Positions 46,203 to 53,688 of a DNA stretch of 64,000 bases are shown piece by piece. The DNA is taken from the NCBI GenBank assembly GCA_903822055.1, contig CAIJNR010000125.1, positions 30,698 through 94,697 of the forward strand, given 5' to 3'. The translations under genes were made by a program, and so were the position numbers. A model generated the notes under the pieces. The model did not search any database, was not told the DNA's origin, and was given only the letters and a program-made list of their open reading frames with translations. Each line of letters begins with the position of its first letter. Position 1 is the first letter of the stretch. The DNA comes from an uncultured Francisellaceae bacterium. GTDB lineage: Bacteria > Pseudomonadota > Gammaproteobacteria > UBA6186 > Azoamicaceae.

Positions 46203-48137
46203 ATGTGTGGATTAACTGGATTTTGGGATTTTTCAACAAGATTTAATGAAGAGCAATTAACAGCCATTGCAACTAACATGGCAAAAAACATTCAAAATCG
46301 TGGTCCGGATGGTTATGGGGTGTGGTCCAATGTAAAAGTTGGGTTTGCTATGGCGCATCGCAGATTATCAATTATAGATTTAACCGATGCTGGTAAGCAA
46401 CCAATGCATTCTAGTTCCGGTAGGTTTGTGATGGTTTATAATGGGGAAGTATATAATGCACCGCAAATTCAATTAGAGCTTATAAAATTAGGACATAAAT
46501 TTATTGGACATAGTGATACCGAAGTTATTCTTGCAGCATTTGAAGAATGGGGAATAGCAAACGCTACCATCAAATTCATTGGTATGTTTGCTTTGGCAGT
46601 TTGGGATAATAAAATTGAAGAGCTTATAGTACTCAGAGATAGATTAGGGGTAAAACCATTATATTTTGGTATTATTGCTAATACGTTTTTTTTTGGTTCG
46701 CAATTAAAAAGTTTTTTTAATCACCCTTTGTGGGATGGAAGTATAGATCAAGAAGCATTAAGTAAGTATGTTTCGTTAAATTATGTACCAACTCCATATA
46801 GTATTTTTAAAGATATTTATAAATTAGAACCAGCCACAATTTTAACAATTAATAAACAAAAAAAAATTAACAAATTCAAATATTGGGATTTAGAAAAAAC
46901 CATTGCGACTAGAGAATATATTTATTCAGAAAAAGCGGCGATTGATAGTTTGCATGATTTGCTTAAAGATTCAATTAAAATGCGCATGATCTCAGATGTA
47001 CCGTTAGGAGCATTTTTGTCCGGTGGTATAGACAGTTCTTTGGTTGTAGCATTAATGCAATCTATGTCTGATAGTAAAATAAAAACTTTCACTATTGGAT
47101 TTAATGAACAAAGCTACAATGAAGCAAATTTTGCTAGAGAAGTTGCAAAACATCTGGGCACAGATCACCACGAATTAATTTTAGATCCTAAACAAGCCAT
47201 TGACATTATTCCTAATTTGCCAGAAATATACGATGAACCTTTTGCAGATTCATCGCAAATTCCTACATTGTTGGTATCAAAATTAGCTAGAGAACAAGTA
47301 ACGGTTGTCCTGTCTGGGGATGGTGGTGACGAGTTGTTTGCTGGATATAATAGATATTATTTGTGGAATAAGATTATTAGTAAAATGGATTGGATGCCTA
47401 AAAATTTACGAATAATTTTAGCAAATAGTATTAGATCAGTTTCTTTAAATAATTGGAGTTTAATAAATAAAATAATTAAGATTAACAATTTGGGAGATAA
47501 GCTATATAAATTGGCAGGCATTTTGCCATTTAATACTAAAGAAGATTTTTATAGTACAGTAATTAGTTGTTGGAATGAAAAAAATCCAATGTTAAATTCG
47601 CAAATAAACAACCAGCAATTGATGACTTTAAATGGTAAAGATGTTGCCAATAAAATTAGTAATTTTGTTGAACAAATGCAATTTTTAGATCTTAATAATT
47701 ATTTACCAGATGATATTTTAGTGAAAGTGGATAGAGCTAGTATGGCATATAGTTTAGAAGCTAGAGAGCCACTTTTAGATCATAGATTATTAGAATTTTC
47801 TTGGCAGTTGCCAATGAATTTTAAAATTCGTTTTCATGATCAAAAATGGATTTTAAAACAAATTTTAGCAAAATATTTACCACAGAAATTAATTAATAGG
47901 CCTAAGATGGGTTTTGGGGTGCCAATTGGAGATTGGCTTAGAGGTGATTTGCGTGATTGGGCATTAAATTTGTTGGATCCTAAAAAATTAGAAATCCAAG
48001 GATTTTTTGATAGCAAAGTTGTTAGCGACAAATTACAACAACATTTATCTGGGGCTAGAAATAATCATTATGATTTATGGGGAATATTAATGTTTCAGGC
48101 TTGGTATGCAAAATATTCTATATATGAGCATCATTAA
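46203..48137 (+). CDS. asnB: Glutamine-hydrolysing asparagine synthase, sugar-cluster type
   Basis: The N-terminal glutaminase starts with the catalytic cysteine (MCGLTGFWDF), as required after Met removal. NRGPDGYGVW and MVYNGEVYN follow. The synthetase domain has the PP-loop FLSGGIDSSLVVALM. At 644 residues it belongs to the longer AsnB group often found in O-antigen and capsule loci, where it amidates a sugar acid (WbpS-like). Its place after two nucleotide-sugar genes supports that use, though plain asparagine synthesis cannot be excluded. Confidence 0.9.
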   Translation: MCGLTGFWDFSTRFNEEQLTAIATNMAKNIQNRGPDGYGVWSNVKVGFAMAHRRLSIIDLTDAGKQPMHSSSGRFVMVYNGEVYNAPQIQLELIKLGHKFIGHSDTEVILAAFEEWGIANATIKFIGMFALAVWDNKIEELIVLRDRLGVKPLYFGIIANTFFFGSQLKSFFNHPLWDGSIDQEALSKYVSLNYVPTPYSIFKDIYKLEPATILTINKQKKINKFKYWDLEKTIATREYIYSEKAAIDSLHDLLKDSIKMRMISDVPLGAFLSGGIDSSLVVALMQSMSDSKIKTFTIGFNEQSYNEANFAREVAKHLGTDHHELILDPKQAIDIIPNLPEIYDEPFADSSQIPTLLVSKLAREQVTVVLSGDGGDELFAGYNRYYLWNKIISKMDWMPKNLRIILANSIRSVSLNNWSLINKIIKINNLGDKLYKLAGILPFNTKEDFYSTVISCWNEKNPMLNSQINNQQLMTLNGKDVANKISNFVEQMQFLDLNNYLPDDILVKVDRASMAYSLEAREPLLDHRLLEFSWQLPMNFKIRFHDQKWILKQILAKYLPQKLINRPKMGFGVPIGDWLRGDLRDWALNLLDPKKLEIQGFFDSKVVSDKLQQHLSGARNNHYDLWGILMFQAWYAKYSIYEHH

Positions 48138-48144
48138 GAACTGT

Positions 48145-48227
48145 GCAAAAATAATTATACTTTTTTCACTCGCGTACACGAGCTGCGCTCAGACAAACGC
48201 TCGTTTAAAAGTATAAATTATTTTTGC
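48145..48227. repeat. 20-bp AT-rich inverted repeat downstream of asnB
   Basis: GCAAAAATAATTATACTTTT (48145-48164) and its near complement at 48207-48227 (one extra base) enclose a 42-base, more GC-rich centre with CGAG/CTCG palindromic pieces. It begins eight bases after the asnB stop. It may terminate asnB transcription or be a small mobile repeat. Confidence 0.6.
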
Positions 48228-48259
48228 TATGCCCAGCCTCTAAGTCAAAAACACGTCAC

Positions 48260-48283
48260 CCCTTCAAAATAAATTTTGAAGGG
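48260..48283. terminator. 11-bp hairpin between convergent genes
   Basis: CCCTTCAAAAT and ATTTTGAAGGG form an 11-bp stem with almost no loop. On the minus strand it follows the SlyB-like gene, with GTTTTT about 12 bases beyond. Likely part of the terminator region for both convergent genes. Confidence 0.45.
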
Positions 48284-48299
48284 AGAGGACGGGAAGAGG

Positions 48300-48806
48300 T
48301 TAATTGCTAGTATTATCCGCTACAACACGACTACGAGCACGATTACTTTCGATTACTAGAACTTTTTGACCGACAACTAATTTTGGTTCTGAGCCTTGGG
48401 CTAGGGTAATTAATTTGCCATTTTCAAGTTTAATTTGATATTCAGTACCGTCTTGTTCGGTCAGTTTACCTTCTATTGCATGCCCTGCAGCACCACCAGC
48501 TAAACCACCAACAACAGCTGCAACTAAAGGCATTTTATGACCACCACCAACAGTAGAACCAAGCAATACTCCACTTACACCACCAGCTGCTGTTCCAAGT
48601 CCTGCTTTGTGAGAATCGTCTGGACGTAATTTTACGGTTCTTGCTGCCATAATTACACCTTTAGAAGTTGTGCTAATTTCTCCAACACCACTTACCTCAT
48701 AATCATTGCCACCTAATTTAGGGGCACAGGCATTTAATAGTAATAGGCTACAACTTATAACTAATAAGAAAACTTTTTTTATATGCTTATTTGTAGTAAT
48801 TTTCAT
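48300..48806 (-). CDS. SlyB/Pcp-like outer-membrane lipoprotein
   Basis: A lipoprotein signal with the lipobox LLNAC (Cys at residue 27) is followed by YEVSGVGEISTTSKGVIMAA. A glycine-zipper region comes next (GTAAGGVSGVLLGSTVGGG and VVGGLAGGAAGHAIEG). This is the SlyB/17-kDa antigen pattern. The C-terminal part (GTEYQIKLENGKLITLAQG) also matches. Such proteins stabilise the outer membrane and, in intracellular bacteria, are common surface antigens. Length 168. Monocistronic. Confidence 0.88.
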   Translation of the reverse strand: MKITTNKHIKKVFLLVISCSLLLLNACAPKLGGNDYEVSGVGEISTTSKGVIMAARTVKLRPDDSHKAGLGTAAGGVSGVLLGSTVGGGHKMPLVAAVVGGLAGGAAGHAIEGKLTEQDGTEYQIKLENGKLITLAQGSEPKLVVGQKVLVIESNRARSRVVADNTSN

Positions 48807-48983
48807 TCCGATAACCCCTGTTTACTTAATTAAATAGTTAGTAGTTAATTTTTAAGTTAAATTGGTGATAATATCTAATATTACAGAGAAATTCCATGTA
48901 ATTAAAGCATGTAATTAATAGTATGGGATTATTATAATTAGTTAAACTAGTTAATTTACTGTCAATTAATTTTATTTAACTAA

Positions 48984-49973
48984 TTACCTAAAGAAATGCC
49001 GTAAATGTTTTTCTGATGTAGATCTGTTTTTATGAAATTCGGCTAAAATTGGATTTAATTGTACGCCACCATAACCATTTTGATAATACTTCATTAATAA
49101 TTCATGTGCTTCTTGATCATATGGATCCTCTTTAACTGCTTTTTTGGCAGCTTTGAAATTTTCTTTAGAATGTTTAAACAGCATTTTTAAATTTTCTTTT
49201 AGATCTATACGTCTAGTTTGAGTTGTTGAAAAATCAACCATCCCATCCAAATCAGAAATTTGCATAGATATAGAATAAAATGTTCCGTCTAACAATTGTT
49301 TTTCTGCTAATTCTTTAGCAGTAAGAATTTTGTGTTTTAGTTCTATAAATTCTTCTTGTTGTTTTCTAAGTTCAATTTTTCTTGCAGTAGCCGTTATTTT
49401 CGCATTCGAAAAAATTTGTTGATACTGCTGATTAAGTAATAATTCTATCGATGGTTCAGTAAATTCGCCTAATTGGCTAGCTCGATCTTCTATAGCTTGA
49501 ATTATTTTTTTGAATAATTTGTTATTGCATTCTTGACAAACGTCTAACCATAATCGTGTATCGCATTCATAAAAATCATATTTAGCACCAGCTTTGATAA
49601 GCTCATAAGCAGCATCTATTTGTTCTGGGTATGCCATAACAAATGGAATGGTTTTTAAGGGTATGTGATGACACCAAGTGCCGTTTATATCAACGCCGAA
49701 TTCTATTAATATTTTTATTATAGTTATATGGGCTCTCTTCAATATGGAGATCCCAAGTAAATTATGACCATTATTTGGGCAAACATAATTTATTAAACTT
49801 GTTGATGAAGTTAATAATGATTTTAATTGCTCAACATTATCGTTTTGTATATATATTAAGATTTTTTCAATGCTATTTCCATTGGATAGATCTGCATCCG
49901 CTGTATCGGCTATATCTTGTTGAGTATTATAATGTTCATCTAAAATCATATGTTTGTTTTTTCTGTTTTTCAT
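48984..49973 (-). CDS. Ankyrin-repeat protein
   Basis: A 329-residue protein with two to three ankyrin repeats in the first 130 residues: LIYIQNDNVEQLKSLL-like helices, then GHNLLGISILKRAHITIIKI and the start of a third ending LIKAGAKYDF. The C-terminal half is charged and helical, with a possible coiled coil (IELRKQQEEFIELKHKIL). No signal peptide. A host-directed role is plausible for this class but unproven. Confidence 0.75.
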   Translation of the reverse strand: MKNRKNKHMILDEHYNTQQDIADTADADLSNGNSIEKILIYIQNDNVEQLKSLLTSSTSLINYVCPNNGHNLLGISILKRAHITIIKILIEFGVDINGTWCHHIPLKTIPFVMAYPEQIDAAYELIKAGAKYDFYECDTRLWLDVCQECNNKLFKKIIQAIEDRASQLGEFTEPSIELLLNQQYQQIFSNAKITATARKIELRKQQEEFIELKHKILTAKELAEKQLLDGTFYSISMQISDLDGMVDFSTTQTRRIDLKENLKMLFKHSKENFKAAKKAVKEDPYDQEAHELLMKYYQNGYGGVQLNPILAEFHKNRSTSEKHLRHFFR

Positions 49974-50130
49974 CTAACTAAGTATAGTTATGAAAAAACT
50001 AAAAAAAGTCACACATATTTTACTTGTTTTGCTTAATACACAAACATAATGTATGTGTATTATCTCGCATCTTAAGTAGAGAAGTTTTAATTAAGATCTG
50101 TCAAAAAAACAACTTGTATTTTTTAAGGGC

Positions 50131-51222
50131 CTAAACATTAAACCTAAATAGCATTACATCACCATCTTGCACAACATAATCTTTACCTTCTAATCGCCAT
50201 TTACCAGCGTCTTTTGCACCCTGTAATCCACTATATTGTATAAAGTGATCATAGCTAACAACTTCCGCTCGAATAAATCCTTTTTCGAAATCACTATGAA
50301 TTTTACCAGCAGCAATTGGAGCTGTAGAATTAGCTTCTATGGTCCAAGCGCGTACTTCTTTTTTACCAGCAGTAAAAAAAGTTTGTAAATTTAGCAACTT
50401 ATAACCAGATCTAATAAGTTGGCTGAGACCACTTTCTTTAAATCCTAAATTTTCTAAAAACTCTAATTGTTCTGCTTCATCAAGAACAGAAATTTCTGCT
50501 TCCATAGCTGCGCATATAGTAATTAAAGGGACTTGATTTTTTTCAGCAATATTTTTAAGGTTTTGTAAATATATATTATGGCCACTTAAAGATTTTTCGT
50601 TAACATTTGCGATATACATAACTGGCTTGCTAGTTAATAAATGTAATTCATTGATAGTTGGAATAAAATCTGAATTTGTTGCCATAAATCTTGCTTCTAA
50701 ACCATTGTTTAAATGGTTTTTTAGATTATTTAAATAATCATACACAGCTTGCCCAGTTTTATTTGTTTTAATACCTTTATGAGCTTTATGTATAGCTTTA
50801 TCGACAGTTTCTAAATCGGCAAGCAATAATTCTGTTTTAATAATTTCTAAATCAGAAATAGGATCGATTTTTTCGTTAACATGAAGGATGTCTGGATCTT
50901 CGAAGCAACGTAATAAGTGAACAATTGCATCTACTTCTCGAATATGAGAAAGAAATTTATTACCCAACCCCTCACCACTAGCTGCACCTTTTACAAGCCC
51001 TGCAATATCTACAAATTCAATTGTGGTTGGGAGTATTCTTTCAGGTTGAATAATTGAGGCAATTGCTGCGAGCCTTGGATCAGGAACTGTTACTAATCCT
51101 AAATTTGGTTCGATAGTACAAAAAGGATAATTTTGTGCTGCAACATTAGAATTAGTTAAGGCATTAAATAAAGTGGATTTTCCAACATTTGGCAAGCCTA
51201 CAATACCGCATTTAAATCCCAT
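50131..51222 (-). CDS. ychF: Ribosome-binding ATPase/GTPase YchF
   Basis: An Obg-family P-loop protein that prefers ATP. The N-terminus MGFKCGIVGLPNVGKSTLFN matches YchF exactly, so the start is ATG 51222; an upstream extension to 51276 lies inside pth. FVDIAGLVKGAASGEGLGN (G3 region) and the C-terminal TGS-like domain (VRAWTIEANSTAPIAAGKIH) are intact. Length 363, equal to E. coli. The start overlaps the pth stop (TAATG), the conserved pth-ychF pair. Confidence 0.96.
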   Translation of the reverse strand: MGFKCGIVGLPNVGKSTLFNALTNSNVAAQNYPFCTIEPNLGLVTVPDPRLAAIASIIQPERILPTTIEFVDIAGLVKGAASGEGLGNKFLSHIREVDAIVHLLRCFEDPDILHVNEKIDPISDLEIIKTELLLADLETVDKAIHKAHKGIKTNKTGQAVYDYLNNLKNHLNNGLEARFMATNSDFIPTINELHLLTSKPVMYIANVNEKSLSGHNIYLQNLKNIAEKNQVPLITICAAMEAEISVLDEAEQLEFLENLGFKESGLSQLIRSGYKLLNLQTFFTAGKKEVRAWTIEANSTAPIAAGKIHSDFEKGFIRAEVVSYDHFIQYSGLQGAKDAGKWRLEGKDYVVQDGDVMLFRFNV

Positions 51223-51812
51223 TATTTTTCTCCAGAAATTTTTGGTTGATGTAAAAACTGCATAACTTGTTGCCAATTATGAGTTAATAAATTAGGAATA
51301 ATTTGTAAGCTATTTTCAATAGCTGCATTTATAGTTAATTGTTCAGATTTATTAGCTGAACTTAGCACATAATCAGCAACTTGTTCTGGTATTTTAGGGT
51401 GCCCAATTCCAATGCGGATCCGTTTAAAATGATTGGTTTGTAGCTGTTCTATAATATGTCTTAAACCATTGTGTCCGCCGTGTCCTCCATATAATTTGAA
51501 CCGAATATCACCAGGTGCTAAATCTAGTTCATCATGGACAACCACAATATTTTCTATGTCATATTTATAGTACTTATAAACTTTTTGTACAGCAAAGCCA
51601 CTATGATTCATATAATCATTTGGAATCATGCATACTGTATCGGAGTTTAAGTGTGCAATGTGTGCAGTTAGTTTGCCATTAAGATGTAAAGAAGCATCAT
51701 ATTCTGTACATAACCTTTTAACCCAAATGGCTCCAAGGTTATGCCTTGTATGAATATAATTTGCTCCAGGATTACCTAAGCCAACTATAAGTAAGCTCCT
51801 CTTTAGGATCAT
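51222..51812 (-). CDS. pth: Peptidyl-tRNA hydrolase
   Basis: Pth releases tRNA from prematurely dropped peptidyl-tRNAs. Family residues: IVGLGNPGANYIHTRHNLGA with the catalytic histidine, NDYMNHSG, and VHDELDLAPGDIRFKLYGGH followed by GGHNGLRHI. Length 196. It overlaps rplY by 4 bases (ATGA) and ychF by one base. Confidence 0.96.
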   Translation of the reverse strand: MILKRSLLIVGLGNPGANYIHTRHNLGAIWVKRLCTEYDASLHLNGKLTAHIAHLNSDTVCMIPNDYMNHSGFAVQKVYKYYKYDIENIVVVHDELDLAPGDIRFKLYGGHGGHNGLRHIIEQLQTNHFKRIRIGIGHPKIPEQVADYVLSSANKSEQLTINAAIENSLQIIPNLLTHNWQQVMQFLHQPKISGEK

Positions 51813-52537
51813 TTTTTATCTTGCTTAGAGCCACCACTTGCAGGTTTTGTAGTTGCCGATGCAGCTTTTGTTTTATCCTTGGTATCTTTAGTGTCTTTTT
51901 CTTCACTAGTTGCGGTAGCAGTATCTGTAGTAACAGTTGGTTCTACTTCAACTACAGCTTTTAGCAATTGTACACTAACAACCGGAGCATCTAATTTACC
52001 TTGGGTTAAAGCTGGGATTTCAACAGATTCTGGTAATTTTAAATTTGATAAATGGATGATTTGACCAAGTTCTAGCGTAGATAAATCTACTTCAATAAAT
52101 TCTGGTAAAAATTTTGCTTGGCAACGAACTTCTATGTTGTTAGTATGATGGTTAATTAATCCACCGAGCTTCACTCCAGGACATTTATCTACTCCAACAA
52201 AATGTAGCGGTACTTGCATAGTTAACACATCGGTTTCTTTTACCCTTTGAAAATCTAAATGCAAAATTTTTGGTTTGAATGGGTGGCGTTGTAAATCTTT
52301 TAAAACTACTTTTTGTTTATGACCATCTATGGTTAGATTTAAAATTTGTGAATAAAAATTTTCATGCTCAGAAACCTTTATTACCTGATTATGATCCAAA
52401 GCAATTAGGGAGTTAACCTCTTTGCCACCATAAACTATTGCTGGAATTTGATTGGATTTAATACGTAAACGACGACAGGCTAATTTACCAGTAATAGTTC
52501 TAGTATTAGCAATTAATTCAAATTTAGTGGCTGACAT
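51809..52537 (-). CDS. rplY: 50S ribosomal protein L25, long Ctc type
   Basis: L25 binds 5S rRNA. The N-terminal domain starts at MSATKFELIANTRTITGKLA and includes IPAIVYGGKEV; a C-terminal beta domain (VPLHFVGVDKCPGVKLGG) makes it the long Ctc/TL5 form. The last 40 residues are a charged Lys/Asp/Thr tail. ATG 52537 follows AAGAGG by nine bases; a longer open frame upstream runs through tRNA-Gln and is not real. Length 242. Confidence 0.94.
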   Translation of the reverse strand: MSATKFELIANTRTITGKLACRRLRIKSNQIPAIVYGGKEVNSLIALDHNQVIKVSEHENFYSQILNLTIDGHKQKVVLKDLQRHPFKPKILHLDFQRVKETDVLTMQVPLHFVGVDKCPGVKLGGLINHHTNNIEVRCQAKFLPEFIEVDLSTLELGQIIHLSNLKLPESVEIPALTQGKLDAPVVSVQLLKAVVEVEPTVTTDTATATSEEKDTKDTKDKTKAASATTKPASGGSKQDKK

Positions 52538-52563
52538 ATAAAAATACCTCTTAATAAGTAAGT

Positions 52564-52638
52564 TGGCTGGGGCGCTAGGATTCGAACCTAGGAATGCAGG
52601 GATCAAAACCCTGTGCCTTACCACTTGGCGACGCCCCA
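52564..52638 (-). tRNA. tRNA-Gln (anticodon TTG)
   Basis: On the minus strand TGGGGCG pairs with CGCCCCA. The anticodon loop GTTTTGA gives TTG, and the T arm is CCTAGGTTCGAATCCTAG. CCA is encoded at the 3' end (52564-52566). It precedes rplY by 26 bases and likely shares its transcript. Confidence 0.97.
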
Positions 52639-52651
52639 AAACTAAAGACAA

Positions 52652-52680
52652 ATTATGCATTTTAGCTGTTTTGATGTCAA
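52652..52680 (-). promoter_or_regulatory. Near-consensus sigma-70 promoter for tRNA-Gln and rplY
   Basis: On the minus strand TTGACA (52680-52675) and CATAAT (52657-52652) are separated by exactly 17 bases. The -10 box ends 13 bases before tRNA-Gln. This is the strongest promoter match in the window and should drive tRNA-Gln-rplY-pth-ychF. Confidence 0.8.
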
Positions 52681-52791
52681 ATTTCGTTTTAAAATAATTC
52701 AATAGTTGAGAATCGCGTATACTCATGTATAGTTATTAGTAACAATATACAAATAACATTTGATTAATCAAAATGGACGAGGGAATAATCC

Positions 52792-53589
52792 ATGTCTACG
52801 TTACTTAGTTTAATTGCAGTTTATTTCCTACAACGTCAGTTAGGAAATTATCCATTTTTTCAAAAGTTACAGCAAAACTGCACTTCTTCTTGGTTAGATG
52901 ATTTGTTGTTTAAAGCCCAAATGTTAGCAAATGATTTTGGTAAAATACCAACCATTGGAGCATGTGCTTTATTAGTTTTATCATTGTCTGTATTAGTTGT
53001 TTTGTTGCAAACAGTATTTTACTATGCATCTGGTCATTTAGGGGCATTTATATTTAATATTGCAATTTTATTTTATTGTTTATATTCCGTTACTAAAAAA
53101 AAATATTTTTCAGTATTTGTCGAGGCTTTTGAGCATAATTTTGGATTATTGTTTTGGTTTGTGTTATTAGGTCCGGTTGGAGTTGTATTATATTGGTTAT
53201 TTGTATTAGGTGGAGTTAAATATAGTACAATTAGCAATGTAGAAGATATTAATCAAACTAAGGATGATGTAGTAATTAAAATAAATATAGCAAACGAACT
53301 TCATTACGCAAAAAACATTAGTAATTGTCTATTTACTTTACATACAATATTTGCATGGTTGCCAGCTAGAATTACTGGATTAATTTTTAGTTTAGTTGGT
53401 GATTTTGAAAAAGGGTTTAGTTGTTGGAAAAGTATTATAGTTAATGTAGCTATGCCACATACAGAGGTATTAGAGTTGTGTGGAGAGGCTTCTTTAGGAA
53501 AATTAACCACAGAACAATCTCAATTATTAGTAGAAAGGGCTTTTGTCGCGTGGATAATTTGTTGTATATTAATTGCACTAATATTTTAA
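52792..53589 (+). CDS. ampE: AmpE-like inner-membrane protein
   Basis: A 265-residue multi-pass membrane protein. The start STLLSLIAVYFLQRQLGNYP, the central GPVGVVLYWLFVLGG and the end WLPARITGLIFSLVGDFEKG are as in AmpE of the CobD/CbiB-like superfamily. AmpE was named from beta-lactamase regulation with AmpD; its biochemical role is unclear. It lies upstream of the pyruvate dehydrogenase genes, as in E. coli, but ampD and pdhR are absent. Confidence 0.87.
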   Translation: MSTLLSLIAVYFLQRQLGNYPFFQKLQQNCTSSWLDDLLFKAQMLANDFGKIPTIGACALLVLSLSVLVVLLQTVFYYASGHLGAFIFNIAILFYCLYSVTKKKYFSVFVEAFEHNFGLLFWFVLLGPVGVVLYWLFVLGGVKYSTISNVEDINQTKDDVVIKINIANELHYAKNISNCLFTLHTIFAWLPARITGLIFSLVGDFEKGFSCWKSIIVNVAMPHTEVLELCGEASLGKLTTEQSQLLVERAFVAWIICCILIALIF

Positions 53590-53630
53590 TATTAGTATCA
53601 TCCTGTCAAGTTATAAGGGTCCCATTAGTC

Positions 53631-53664
53631 GTCATTGCTTTGTCGCGTTGCAGCCCGCAATGAC
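53631..53664. repeat. Short palindromic repeat between ampE and aceE
   Basis: GTCATTGC (53631-53638) and GCAATGAC (53657-53664) form an 8-bp stem around a GC-richer 18-base loop. Palindromes with this GTCATTGC core are common repeat elements in AT-rich intracellular bacteria such as Rickettsia; kinship is only suggested. It could affect transcription into aceE. Confidence 0.55.
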
Positions 53665-53688
53665 AAGAATTGCTTAAACGAGAATTTT

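Noticed and set aside
51223..51276. N-terminal extension of ychF
   Set aside because: It overlaps pth coding sequence, and MGFKCGIVGLPN at 51222 is the family start with a ribosome site.
52538..52726. N-terminal extension of rplY
   Set aside because: It runs through tRNA-Gln and precedes a good ribosome site and the family start at 52537.
53635..53688. N-terminal extension of aceE
   Set aside because: The added codons translate palindromic repeat DNA; family similarity begins at the ATG at 53689.
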